Of a DNA stretch of 64,000 nt, positions 8,787 to 17,417 are shown in pieces. The stretch covers positions 1 through 64,000 of the forward strand of contig JAQWNP010000008.1 of assembly GCA_029268515.1 (NCBI GenBank). The letters run 5' to 3'. The notes under the pieces were generated by a model. It had not been told where the DNA came from. It did not search any database and saw nothing but the letters and a program-made list of their open reading frames with translations. Source of the DNA: Phycisphaerales bacterium (GTDB lineage: Bacteria; Planctomycetota; Phycisphaerae; Phycisphaerales; SM1A02). Made by a program: the position numbers and the translations under genes. Position 1 is the stretch's first letter; every line of letters begins with the position of its first letter.

Positions 8787-9659
8787 ATGACTTCGGCCAT
8801 ACGTATGGCAGTGCTCGGACGTGCGCAAGATGGTGGCGTTCCACATATTGGTTGTCATCGAAGATGTTGTAAACAGGCACGACTCGAAAATCATGTCGAG
8901 CTTCCAGCATGCCTTGGCATATGGAATCGTGTGACCGGTGCTCGCGTCTTGATTGAGGCAACGCCAGCAATCACTACGCAGGTTGCATTGCTCAATGGAA
9001 TTGCCAATGTGCCATCCGATCAGTCAAACATTGTAGACGCCATATGTGTTACTCATGCTCATCTCGGTCATTACACCGGTTTGATGTATTTGGGGCGCGA
9101 AGCAATTGGCAGCAGTCAACTACCGGTTTATGTGACTCAAACAATGGCACAATTTCTTGCAGACAATGAACCGTGGGCTCAACTGATCGCAGGATCATTT
9201 ATAACACCGAGAATCATTGAGCCCGAAAAATCATTTAGTCCGATTGATCAAGTGAATATTGAGGCGATCGTGGTGCCGCATAGAGATGAGTCAAGTGATA
9301 CCGTTGCGTTTAAAATCAGTGGCCCTGATCGAACTTGTCTATTTTGCCCCGACATAGATTCTTGGCCGGTCGATAGCCGACTTATGCATCTTCTGTTTGA
9401 TGATGTTGACATTGCCTATGTTGATGGGACGTTCTTTGATGACAAAGAACTGCCCGGACGTAATCTTGATCTAATTCCTCATCCAAGAATGATTCAAACC
9501 ATGGATCAATTGAAGCATATTGCAATTTCGAAACCCGGGATGATTCGATTTATTCACTTAAATCACACCAACCCAGCGCTCCATGACCCGGTGACTGTGC
9601 GTGAGATTGAAGCTCGTGGTTTTAGCGTTGCTTATCCAGGGGAGAATCAGCTACTTTAG
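8787..9659 (+). CDS. PqqB-like metallo-beta-lactamase-fold hydrolase
   Basis: 290 residues in the MBL fold, closest in layout to PqqB-type proteins. The N terminus has the RAQDGGVPHIGC...CC segment, where PqqB relatives have a Cys cluster that can hold a structural metal. The metal motif reads THAHLGH: the aspartate of the usual HxHxDH is a glycine. Later ligand candidates are VVPHRDE, CPDIDSW, VDGTFFDD and FIHLNHTNP. No other PQQ biosynthesis gene is in the window, so it is not safely called PqqB; an oxidoreductase or hydrolase of the same family is equally likely. The ATG at 8787 is preferred over one 24 bases upstream because it starts right before the first strand; neither has a strong ribosome site. 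Confidence 0.75.
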   Translation: MTSAIRMAVLGRAQDGGVPHIGCHRRCCKQARLENHVELPACLGIWNRVTGARVLIEATPAITTQVALLNGIANVPSDQSNIVDAICVTHAHLGHYTGLMYLGREAIGSSQLPVYVTQTMAQFLADNEPWAQLIAGSFITPRIIEPEKSFSPIDQVNIEAIVVPHRDESSDTVAFKISGPDRTCLFCPDIDSWPVDSRLMHLLFDDVDIAYVDGTFFDDKELPGRNLDLIPHPRMIQTMDQLKHIAISKPGMIRFIHLNHTNPALHDPVTVREIEARGFSVAYPGENQLL

Positions 9660-9704
9660 TATGGTGCTCGCGAACGTTTTCGGTGCTTGGGAATTACCCA
9701 TTCA

Positions 9705-10613
9705 TCAGTGATCGTACGGTTCATTAAAGAGCGAGGGTGAGCGCTCGTGAAGAATAGGCCCGAAGTCGTAGGGGGCGAGCAGATCATCGGGTACGACCTC
9801 GGCAAATCTGGCTGCGTACTGGATCAGTTTGATCTCTGGCTCTAAGCTCGCATCAGTCTTAGGATTGAGAAGGATCACCAGACCACCCTTGAACTCGATC
9901 GAGTGGTCGGTGTTGCCTTGCATAATGTATGAAAGGGTCTTCTGGCTCAGCCGATCGTAGGCTTCCTTAGGATTGTCCGCCCTAACCGTCCATTTATTGT
10001 TGAAGTCACTTGATTCGAAGTTGACTCTTTTCATGGTCCCAGGAATGGACAATCTGTCGGCCATGTGATGGGGGTGAATGACCATATCAGGACAGTCCAC
10101 GCCCGTATCGAAAAAGAGGAACACACCCTGGTGATCTGCGCCCCCTCCATGGGAAGTTCTGTGGATGCATGCGCCGCGCTCGTCGACGCGGCGGGTCATG
10201 AATTCGGACTTTCGTGCCTGGTGCCAGTAAATAAAGGAGTGCTTGAGGTCGTCAGCGCTGTTGAGGTACTTGTGTAGATTGGGTTTTCGATGCTTGTAGG
10301 ACCAGCCTCGCTTTTTCGCCCAGTGCTGCTTCTTCCAGCGCTCTATGTGGCTCATGTAACCAGCTAGGTAGCCCCATAAGCCTCCGATTGGAATGCCTAT
10401 GATGCTCCCAAGCACAGTCAACCATGGCCTGCTCGTGTCGAAGACCCAATTCCCCATGCAAGAGTTTAAGAGGAGAGCTCCAATCACAGCGCCGATCACT
10501 GCCCACGGGATCAACTCAGGGTGAAAACTCGCTCCCTTGTTAAAGGGCCAGTCTGGGACTGCCTCGGCCACCGCTTTGGCAACAGATTTTTTTCGGGTGT
10601 TGTCTTCCGTCAT
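9705..10613 (-). CDS. DUF3137-like membrane protein, partner of LemA
   Basis: 302 residues. Two hydrophobic segments (about 35-52 and 62-87) are followed by a basic cytoplasmic stretch rich in Lys, Trp and His, and then a soluble domain. The C-terminal domain has the pattern FNNKWTVRADNPKEAYDRLS, then a beta strand ending in GGLVILLN, which resembles the core of DUF3137 proteins. Those are often found next to lemA, exactly as here: lemA is the next gene upstream on the same strand, 133 bases away. Function of the family is unknown; an envelope role together with LemA is inferred from pairing alone. Confidence 0.65.
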   Translation of the reverse strand: MTEDNTRKKSVAKAVAEAVPDWPFNKGASFHPELIPWAVIGAVIGALLLNSCMGNWVFDTSRPWLTVLGSIIGIPIGGLWGYLAGYMSHIERWKKQHWAKKRGWSYKHRKPNLHKYLNSADDLKHSFIYWHQARKSEFMTRRVDERGACIHRTSHGGGADHQGVFLFFDTGVDCPDMVIHPHHMADRLSIPGTMKRVNFESSDFNNKWTVRADNPKEAYDRLSQKTLSYIMQGNTDHSIEFKGGLVILLNPKTDASLEPEIKLIQYAARFAEVVPDDLLAPYDFGPILHERSPSLFNEPYDH

Positions 10614-10655
10614 ATCTCATCCAGCGTTACTTCACATATCAGCCTTACGTGAACG

Positions 10656-10673
10656 AGCGAGAGCACTCTCGCT
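10656..10673 (-). repeat. Perfect 8-bp inverted repeat between lemA and its DUF3137-like partner
   Basis: AGCGAGAG and CTCTCGCT are separated by two bases. It lies in the intergenic transcript between the two minus-strand genes. Without a T tract it is more likely an mRNA hairpin or operator than a terminator. Confidence 0.4.
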
Positions 10674-10746
10674 TTAACTGTGCTCACACGGCGAAAACTT
10701 TGAATTGCTGAGACATGCCTTGGTTTCTAGTACGAACATGCTTCAA

Positions 10747-11370
10747 CTAAGCACCCGATGCTCCGAAGTCAACGTTAACGGGCTTAGAGGCGCCTTCTTC
10801 TGCTTTGAAGAACTCAAATTCATTACCCTTGAATGAGCCCATCGATGCAATGATGCTGCTTGGGAACATCTGCACACCGTTTTGGAAGTCACGTGTATTG
10901 GCGTTGTAGAATCGACGCGAGCGTGCAATCCGGGTTTCAGTTTCCGAAAGCTCGCCCTGCAACTGCAAGAAGTTTTGGTTCGCTTTTAGATCAGGATAAG
11001 CTTCCATCTTGGCAATGAGATTAGTAGATGCTTTGCCAAGTGCATCTTCAACCTTGGCGCGTTCAGCAGGGCTCTTGCTTTTGTCAGCAACGGCTTCGTT
11101 GCGAAGTCGCGTCACTTCTTCTAGCGTACTTTTTTCATGTTCCGCATAACCCTTCACTGTTTGGATGAGGTTGGGAATTAAGTCATGCCTTCGCTGTAGT
11201 TCAGTGTCAATATCTGACCATGATTCTTTGCAAGACTGACGGAGGCGGACGAGCTTGTTGTACATAATGATTGCCCAAAGTATGAGCAACAAGATGATCC
11301 CGGCACAAATAATTGCGACGATGACTCCGCCAGAAAGAGCAAGCACTGATGGGATAGATGAAGCAAGCAT
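10747..11370 (-). CDS. lemA: LemA family membrane protein
   Basis: 207 residues with an N-terminal transmembrane helix (about 13-36) and the LemA core: MYNKLVRLRQSCKESWSDID, RRHDLIPNLIQTVKGYAEHE and later RFYNANTRDFQNGVQMFPSS. These are the conserved helices of the family and the length fits. LemA proteins are inner-membrane proteins with an external helical bundle; their biochemical role is not established. An AGGAGAG ribosome site lies upstream of the ATG. The gene leads a two-gene unit with the DUF3137-like protein and is divergent from the DMT exporter gene over 150 bp. Confidence 0.9.
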   Translation of the reverse strand: MLASSIPSVLALSGGVIVAIICAGIILLLILWAIIMYNKLVRLRQSCKESWSDIDTELQRRHDLIPNLIQTVKGYAEHEKSTLEEVTRLRNEAVADKSKSPAERAKVEDALGKASTNLIAKMEAYPDLKANQNFLQLQGELSETETRIARSRRFYNANTRDFQNGVQMFPSSIIASMGSFKGNEFEFFKAEEGASKPVNVDFGASGA

Positions 11371-11520
11371 TGGCGCTCTCTCCTGTAAAAGAATTGACGC
11401 TGTGGAGGAATAAGTCTACTTCTAAAGATAAAGCTCTGTTAAGATTCTGCAAGCCTCACTATGCCATGCGCTAGATAAAAGAAGTTCTTAACTCCCAAGC
11501 CTGAGGCCGCAGAGACGTAA

Positions 11521-12411
11521 ATGACACATTCACGTGCAGTTATATATATGTCGGTCGGAGCTCTGTTTTTTGCCCTTACGGGGGAGTTTGTCCATGGCTT
11601 AAGTGACTCGATTTCATGGCAAACCGCTCTACTTGCTCGAGGTGGATTTGGCTTAATGGTGGCCTTGGTCATAGCGCATCGAGAACTAAGGAATTTCCCG
11701 CTTTGGCATCGTGGATCGTGGCTGCGTAGTATTGGCGGCACTTTTTATCTGGCACTTCTGTATTACACAATACAGCACATGCCACCAGCAGAAGCTCTAG
11801 CTATTACAAATACGCGGCCGCTCTGGATTGCAATCTTGTCATTTGTGTTTCTAAGGCTTGCACTGAAATGGCAATTTTGGCCGGCAGTTCTGTCAGCATT
11901 TATTGGATCACTGCTCTTATCTGGCTTAACACTTAGTTCACAGATGGGCTTAGTCTGGATCGCGTTTGTTGCAGCAGGATGTGGTTCGTTGGGCTACTTT
12001 GCTATTGACTACTGTAGAGATATTTCGGCGCCTGTTGTCGTTGTGCATATGTCTTTGGGCTTGTTTATTGGTGGACTCATTTTAGTTCTTTGGGGTGGTA
12101 TTGGAGTCCAGCTTTCGAAGGTTCATACACTCACTGATATCAGTCTATTGATTGGTCTTGGTGTTGTGGGCACGTTTTATCACTACTTTGTAACCATAGC
12201 GATTCAAGCGTTAGGCTCAGTATCAGGTTCAGTCGTTGGTCTACTGACAGCGATCTTTGCCTATGGTTTAGACTTCTTGCTGTGGAACTATGGCTTTGAT
12301 ATCTATCATATGATTGGGATCATCATGATCCTTATTCCTGCGTTTTATATTGCGACTGGTCACTCACTGGTTCGGCCTCGCAAGTTAAGCGCACGCAAAC
12401 ACGCGGAATAA
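11521..12411 (+). CDS. DMT superfamily (EamA-type) transporter
   Basis: 296 residues forming ten predicted membrane helices arranged as two EamA repeats (about 5-135 and 145-285). The first repeat opens with SVGALFFALTGEFVHGL and contains the family-typical TNTRPLWIAILSFVFLRLAL; the second contains ALGSVSGSVVGLLTAIFAYGLDFLLW. Members export amino acids, purines, or drugs, or move nucleotide sugars; the substrate cannot be told from sequence. It is a single gene, convergent with the fluoride channel pair 26 bases downstream. Confidence 0.85.
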   Translation: MTHSRAVIYMSVGALFFALTGEFVHGLSDSISWQTALLARGGFGLMVALVIAHRELRNFPLWHRGSWLRSIGGTFYLALLYYTIQHMPPAEALAITNTRPLWIAILSFVFLRLALKWQFWPAVLSAFIGSLLLSGLTLSSQMGLVWIAFVAAGCGSLGYFAIDYCRDISAPVVVVHMSLGLFIGGLILVLWGGIGVQLSKVHTLTDISLLIGLGVVGTFYHYFVTIAIQALGSVSGSVVGLLTAIFAYGLDFLLWNYGFDIYHMIGIIMILIPAFYIATGHSLVRPRKLSARKHAE

Positions 12412-12437
12412 ATAGGTCGTTAAGAGTTTTTAGATCT

Positions 12438-13001
12438 CTAAACTTCGCTATCAGTGGCCTGACTGCCAGAACTATGCTGGTTATTGAGGTGTTTCTTCAT
12501 AATAAAGATGCGACCACTGTGAAGGCCTAGATAGACAGCTACAAATCCAAGAACGACAGATCCAAGTGCATTAATGATCATCGCGACCCACTGTCCTTGT
12601 TGTACAAGGAATAGCGAGTGTAGGCTAAACAGAGAGAAGGTCGTAAAGGCGCCCATGAAACCTGTAATGAAGAGCCCAGATAGTAAATCTAGATACAGGC
12701 TGCGGCGGAAGAGATCTACAGCAGGTTGAGTCGAGTCACCATCTGGCCACCATGGCAGTTGATTTAGGTCGCCGGCTAGTCTTGCTTGACATAGACGGCT
12801 TCCGCCATCACGGCATAGATGGGCTTCAAGATAGAAAAAGCAAAGGCCTATGAGATAGCAGCCAGTAATGTTAATAATCATTACTGAAATCCAACTGGGT
12901 AGTCCAATGTAGAGATGCATTAAGTTTACACCGAGATGTCGGGTGACTGCTCCGAAAGCGCCACCGACGGCAATACAGATGACAACAAGAAGTACTTTCA
13001 T
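12438..13001 (-). CDS. crcB: Fluoride channel Fluc/CrcB, second subunit with extended loop
   Basis: 187 residues, four membrane helices. The Fluc signatures are present: GGAFGAVTRH in helix 1, MIINITGCYLIGL with the pore asparagine, and GFMGAFTTFSLFS with the phenylalanine box and Na+ site threonine. A hydrophilic insert of about 45 residues (CRDGG to SLYLDL) between helices 2 and 3 is larger than usual. The start codon overlaps the stop of the upstream crcB copy by ATGA, so the two are translated together. Fluc channels are antiparallel dimers; a co-translated divergent pair suggests a heterodimer. Confidence 0.88.
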   Translation of the reverse strand: MKVLLVVICIAVGGAFGAVTRHLGVNLMHLYIGLPSWISVMIINITGCYLIGLCFFYLEAHLCRDGGSRLCQARLAGDLNQLPWWPDGDSTQPAVDLFRRSLYLDLLSGLFITGFMGAFTTFSLFSLHSLFLVQQGQWVAMIINALGSVVLGFVAVYLGLHSGRIFIMKKHLNNQHSSGSQATDSEV

Positions 13002-13438
13002 ACTGGAAGTACCCCCTGGCCCAAAGCCCAGCCAGCGAACACCGCGAAGTAACAGGCGACGAGTGAGCCAACAATATTAAAAGCCATTTGAGCATACTTG
13101 CCGTGAGTCAAGAAATAATTATCAAGGCTAAAAGTACTAAACGTCGTGAACGCGCCACAATATCCCACGGCAAAGAGTGCTAACCCAGCTTCTGGACGTT
13201 GGTATTTCAGATCCACTGCCAAATGAGTTAGCTCAGCGGCCTTATCAATCTCCATTTGGTTGGTAAGCCATGCGACGGCAAAGCCGATCAAAAAGCTTCC
13301 AACCACATTGATTAGAAAAATGGCAGTCCATCCAGGTAGTTTCGTCCAATGGCTAAAGAACATTTGTATAAGCCACCGCAGGAGCGCACCAATAGCTCCG
13401 CCAGCCATAATACAAAGAAGAGATATAAAAAAGACCAC
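12998..13438 (-). CDS. crcB: Fluoride channel Fluc/CrcB, first subunit
   Basis: 146 residues from a GTG start. It has four membrane helices, GGAIGALLRWLI, INVVGSFLIGF and GYCGAFTTFSTFS, all hallmarks of Fluc fluoride exporters that lower cytoplasmic fluoride. A 25-residue loop (TNQMEIDKAAELTHLAVDL) separates helices 2 and 3. It is followed with a 4-base overlap by a second divergent copy. Only 33 bases separate it from the CehA-like gene upstream, so it is probably in the same transcript. I found no fluoride riboswitch in the short space available. An ATG ten codons in is an alternative start but would cut into helix 1. Confidence 0.88.
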   Translation of the reverse strand: MVFFISLLCIMAGGAIGALLRWLIQMFFSHWTKLPGWTAIFLINVVGSFLIGFAVAWLTNQMEIDKAAELTHLAVDLKYQRPEAGLALFAVGYCGAFTTFSTFSLDNYFLTHGKYAQMAFNIVGSLVACYFAVFAGWALGQGVLPV

Positions 13439-13471
13439 TGATAATCTGCCTGATCTGTTTTAGATGGCCAC

Positions 13472-15898
13472 CTATTGGTGGGGTTCCTTCGCTTGCCATT
13501 GTAATTCATCGCTGACAATGCGCAAATAGAATCCGTAGCTTCCTGAAATATTGGCGACTTTGACGAGTATTCGATTCCAGCCTTCGTTTAAGTTCATCGC
13601 TCCCACATGTGCAACAGGATTAGCACCATGTGTACCGGTGTCGGTAAGGAGAAGTTGGTTGTTTAGAAAGAGTTGTGACGAATCGTCGCTTCCAAATGTG
13701 TAGTAAACGGTCATCGGTCTTGGTGCCTCTACCCATGTTTCGGCATAAGAGATGGCATTTTGGAAAGCTGGGGTTGTTGGGTCAAATTCAAGAAGTGAAA
13801 CATACCCGTTGTCATCAGCAGTCAACTTTGTCCATTTTACTTCACCTTGCTTAACGGTCATGGTTTCTGTTCGATCTACTGAAGTTTCAGGCGCATGCAC
13901 TGTTTCTGCGATGGCACTCGCATCTTGGGATGGAAAGTAACCAGCAACAAGGAATTCATCGATAAAAGTTCCAGGCAGGGCATCAGCCAGCTCATAGCTG
14001 TACAGTTTTAGGGGATCAGCCCCATGCATATTCAGATAGGTGGCCGCGTCTGATGCTTGTTTGTTTGGTTCGATAGCAACTAATGCGCGAAGTGCGGCGA
14101 GCGCAACGTAGGGTGTTGTGGTTTGAGCTTCTAGTAGGGCGCGGATCTGCGGTACAGAAGCTTTGTCTAGGCTCGCTTCCGCTGCGCGAAGTGCTGTCAG
14201 TCGAACCATTCTTGTTGAAGATGAGAGTCCCTCTTCAATTAAGGCAGAAGTAATTCGAGAATCTGTTGATGCTGCATTAAGCATAGCAATCTGTAATGCG
14301 GGTGAGCTTCGATTGAACGCAAGAATTGCATCTTCGATATTCCCGTTGAGTTGTCCGACTGCCATATGGCCTTGCTCACTAATGGGCGTAAATTCGCCAT
14401 CACCATTCGCATCAATACGGATTGGATTCGTGAGCGCAACAGGCATGACTGCTCGATCTTTGAATTCCAGAATTGGCTCGAGCGGTTGATCACCTTCAAC
14501 AGTGATGAGAACCCACGCATCTCTAAGAACAGGCAGTTGTATGGAATGTTGGTAGGAGAGAGGTCCTTTCTGTTTGGGCACTGGAAGCACCCGTATCTGA
14601 TCGCCATTCATGATGACCTTAACTCGATCAACACTGACCCAGCTTGCAGCACGAATGTCAAAAGAAAGATCGACAGTTCCGTCACTGTCTGTGACTTGAC
14701 TACCCATTGGTTGGTCGTTGATCGTAAACGTTGCAAATGGGCCAGTTGTTGTGACAAGTTGCCCAGACTTGACAGCCTTCACAATCTGCGTTGGATCAAT
14801 TGTGCTGGGGTCATCGGTATCAGATGGCATATAGTTGCGTGGATATCCAGCATACGGTGTGCGAACCGTATGACTATCAGAGTTTCCTACTGCAGATGCA
14901 CGATGGCCCCGATTGAGCAAGTTGTACCAATCTTGCACGACCGAATGACGATTAGATTTTACTTCTACATCATCAACATCAATGTCATACAAGCCCCACG
15001 ATACGTTTTCATTGAAAACTTCTATCGAGTCAAAGGCATCACTTGCACCAGCGCCGGAGAATTGCCCAGTGACTGGATCCAGAGCAACTTGGCCGAAGTA
15101 ATCAATACTGCCCCAGCGCGGATGGTTGACTTGAACAACCGGAATCACTCCAAAGTCATTGGGCTGCTCTCTTATGAGTGCAAACAGCGCATCTGCATCG
15201 CGTAATTGATGATCGGGTATTTCTGAGTCAGCTTTAAGAGGAAAAGCGTTCATGTGTCCAATGGGTGTAGAAACCTCATTGCCTATGACTGCAGTCATAT
15301 GTTGTTGGGCGCCCAACTCGTCAATAGTCGGTTGATAATCAGTGTGGTAGTTGTGATCGGTTGCAACGGCAAAGTCAACGCCTTCTCCAACAAAGCTAAT
15401 AATCCGTTCCGGCATGTTCGAGTCGCCATGTCCAGAGTAAGTGAGCGTATGTAAATGAAAATCACCACTGATCCACCCAGTCGTATCAACTTCTTGCTGT
15501 AGTGTTGCGGTCCATGAATGAGTCTGATTCGGATCAAGGCGGAATGTGTCACTGTCGATTGAGAACTCAAGCCCTCGGGATGCATATACGGTGTATTGTC
15601 CTGGCGGCAGTGTGATGGCGCCCTGGCCGCTGAGTGTATAGACAACGTTGTCACGGATCGCCAGTTCTTTTGGTGCGGCCTGCTCGTTTGGCAGTAGTTT
15701 GGTTTCCTGTTTTTCTTCAGGTACAAATGTAAAGCGGCCAGGTATTAAATCGCCATCAGAATTCTCGATGCGATATTCAAAAATACCAAAATGATCAATA
15801 TCACCAGCAGTTGGGTATGGCAGCCTCGTATCCTGAGCGGCAAGCGGGCAAGTTAGCATCAGCGGCATCATTATCGTGAACGTTTTCATCGTACTCAT
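13472..15898 (-). CDS. Secreted CehA/McbA-type PHP-domain metallohydrolase, multidomain
   Basis: 808 residues with a signal peptide (about 1-21). After a beta-sandwich N-terminal domain, a PHP metal site is complete: DFHLHTLTYSG (HxH), VATDHNYH, VIGNEVSTPIGHMN, VVQVNHPRW and VGNSDSHT. CehA/McbA enzymes are metal-dependent hydrolases; CehA itself cleaves carbaryl, but most relatives have unknown substrates, often esters or phosphodiesters. The second half contains helical repeats (ALIEEGLSSSTRMVRLTALR resembles HEAT) and a C-terminal beta domain with NEGWNRILVKVAN. The tandem fluoride channels follow 33 bases downstream. The protein is predicted to act outside the cytoplasmic membrane. Confidence 0.8.
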   Translation of the reverse strand: MSTMKTFTIMMPLMLTCPLAAQDTRLPYPTAGDIDHFGIFEYRIENSDGDLIPGRFTFVPEEKQETKLLPNEQAAPKELAIRDNVVYTLSGQGAITLPPGQYTVYASRGLEFSIDSDTFRLDPNQTHSWTATLQQEVDTTGWISGDFHLHTLTYSGHGDSNMPERIISFVGEGVDFAVATDHNYHTDYQPTIDELGAQQHMTAVIGNEVSTPIGHMNAFPLKADSEIPDHQLRDADALFALIREQPNDFGVIPVVQVNHPRWGSIDYFGQVALDPVTGQFSGAGASDAFDSIEVFNENVSWGLYDIDVDDVEVKSNRHSVVQDWYNLLNRGHRASAVGNSDSHTVRTPYAGYPRNYMPSDTDDPSTIDPTQIVKAVKSGQLVTTTGPFATFTINDQPMGSQVTDSDGTVDLSFDIRAASWVSVDRVKVIMNGDQIRVLPVPKQKGPLSYQHSIQLPVLRDAWVLITVEGDQPLEPILEFKDRAVMPVALTNPIRIDANGDGEFTPISEQGHMAVGQLNGNIEDAILAFNRSSPALQIAMLNAASTDSRITSALIEEGLSSSTRMVRLTALRAAEASLDKASVPQIRALLEAQTTTPYVALAALRALVAIEPNKQASDAATYLNMHGADPLKLYSYELADALPGTFIDEFLVAGYFPSQDASAIAETVHAPETSVDRTETMTVKQGEVKWTKLTADDNGYVSLLEFDPTTPAFQNAISYAETWVEAPRPMTVYYTFGSDDSSQLFLNNQLLLTDTGTHGANPVAHVGAMNLNEGWNRILVKVANISGSYGFYLRIVSDELQWQAKEPHQ

Positions 15899-16040
15899 CC
15901 CATATACAGTAAAAGAAGTAGCCAGACTATCTTACTAGGGACAGGTGTATCTGTGGCTGCGGGTTGTATTCATGGGGTCTGGGTCATAGGCTGAAAGCCA
16001 ATTGAGGTAAAACGACGCGGTCGATCTTCCGGTGGCAAGC

Positions 16041-17156
16041 ATGGTAAGTCTAGAGCTTCGTAGAATCAGTAAGTCGTTTGGTAGCACGCCTGTACTACAA
16101 GATGTTGACTTGGCTCTTGCGCAAGGCGACATTTGTGTCATTGTAGGGCCATCGGGTTGTGGCAAGACAACCATGCTTCGCATTGTGGCTGGCCTTGAGC
16201 GTGCATTTGACGGCGAGATCATTCTTGATGGTCAAGTGGCTAACAAAAGTTGGCCATCGCAGCGAGATCTTTCAATGGTGTTTCAGGGTGACTCGTTGTT
16301 TAGCCATTTGACTGGCTTTCAAAATATGGCCTACCCGTTGCGTGGGTGTGGGATTAAGCGTGAAGAAATTCGAAGACGTATCGAGAAGATAGCGGCACTG
16401 CTCAATGTCACGAACATCTTGCAGAGGCGACCTCAGGAAATGTCTGGTGGAGAACGTCAGCGCATTGCGATCGGGCGATCGTTAGCGAGGGGTCCTGGAT
16501 GCTTATTACTCGATGAGCCGATGGCAAGTCTTGATCCTCACCTGCGCGGTCAACTCCGTGATCTATTGCGCAAGATTCACGAGACAAATGGGGGATCAAT
16601 GTTGTTGGCAAGTCATGATCAGGCAGATGCTATGCAATTGGGTCACAAGGTTGCTGTCATGAACAAAGGTAGGATCGAGCAGTTTGGAACGCCAATGGAT
16701 ATCTTCCGGTTGCCGATCAATAGATTCGTAGCATCGTTCTTCGGCCAGGCAGGAATGAATTTTTTGGGTGGCACCATTAAAACGACTGATCGTGGACCTC
16801 AGTTATTGCTTGAGAATAATCAGCAGTTTGCAATCAAAGGCGAAGTTCAAAAGGAACAGCGTGTAGAGCTTGGGCTCCGCCCAGAGTCACTGTTGCCTGC
16901 CGCGATAGCACCAAAGCAATGGGCACATATACATGCAGCGTTCGAAAGTTGCCGGTTTAATGGCGGGCAACTAGAAGTAACTTTGCGGGTTACTGAAAGC
17001 AACGTCTTGCGTGCGGCACTGCCAATTTCGATGTCAGAATATATGCCCACGATGCATGAGCAGGTGACCTTTGCCTTTGATGCAAAGCAGGCACTCATTT
17101 TCTCTGATAATGAAATTGGGGCTCGCCTTGATATTGGTATCGGGGAAGGAGCCTAG
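16041..17156 (+). CDS. ABC transporter ATP-binding protein (PotA/FbpC-like)
   Basis: 371 residues from an ATG at 16041, preceded by a GGTGG site; a GTG three codons earlier is possible. The nucleotide-binding domain is complete: Walker A GPSGCGKTT (36-44), Q-loop MVFQGDSLFSHLTG, signature MSGGERQR, Walker B CLLLDEPMASLDP and H-loop ASHD. The C-terminal 110 residues form a TOBE-like regulatory domain (ELGLRPESLLP), which marks importers for polyamines, iron, molybdate or sugars. No permease or binding-protein gene lies nearby, so this is an orphan ATPase whose membrane partners must be elsewhere. Confidence 0.85.
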   Translation: MVSLELRRISKSFGSTPVLQDVDLALAQGDICVIVGPSGCGKTTMLRIVAGLERAFDGEIILDGQVANKSWPSQRDLSMVFQGDSLFSHLTGFQNMAYPLRGCGIKREEIRRRIEKIAALLNVTNILQRRPQEMSGGERQRIAIGRSLARGPGCLLLDEPMASLDPHLRGQLRDLLRKIHETNGGSMLLASHDQADAMQLGHKVAVMNKGRIEQFGTPMDIFRLPINRFVASFFGQAGMNFLGGTIKTTDRGPQLLLENNQQFAIKGEVQKEQRVELGLRPESLLPAAIAPKQWAHIHAAFESCRFNGGQLEVTLRVTESNVLRAALPISMSEYMPTMHEQVTFAFDAKQALIFSDNEIGARLDIGIGEGA

Positions 17157-17188
17157 GCGTGACTGAAAGTTGCGTCATCATAGGTGCC

Positions 17189-17229
17189 AAAACGAAAATC
17201 ATCTCCAAGCCGGTGGGCTTGAAGATGAT
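17189..17229 (-). terminator. Rho-independent terminator, minus strand
   Basis: A 14-bp stem (17198-17211 with 17216-17229, one G-U pair on the minus strand) closes a tetraloop. On the minus strand it is followed by TTTTCGTTTT. It lies 189 bases beyond the stop of the M12-type protease gene, which it should terminate. On the plus strand the tail is purine-rich, so it does not serve the ABC gene as an intrinsic terminator. Confidence 0.8.
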
Positions 17230-17417
17230 GGAAGAGAAGAGAAAGAAAGGCTACTCAATGAACCGAAGGCACATTTGCAGCTGCATCACCTTTTTAATCG
17301 TCATACTGGGCTGAGGTTCTTGAGTTTCGATGTCAGTGGGCGTGACATTAAAAGCCCTTGCCAGGCCTATGTTGTTCTCGCATAAGGACTAGTGATTTGT
17401 CTCAATTAAGACGGCAT

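Noticed and set aside
12438-13438. Fluoride riboswitch before the crcB genes
   Set aside because: Only 33 bases separate the upstream gene from the first crcB start, too few for the riboswitch fold, and no matching sequence was seen.
17170-17385. Plus-strand 71-codon frame after the ABC ATPase
   Set aside because: It runs straight through a strong 14-bp terminator hairpin of the opposite strand and has low-complexity composition.
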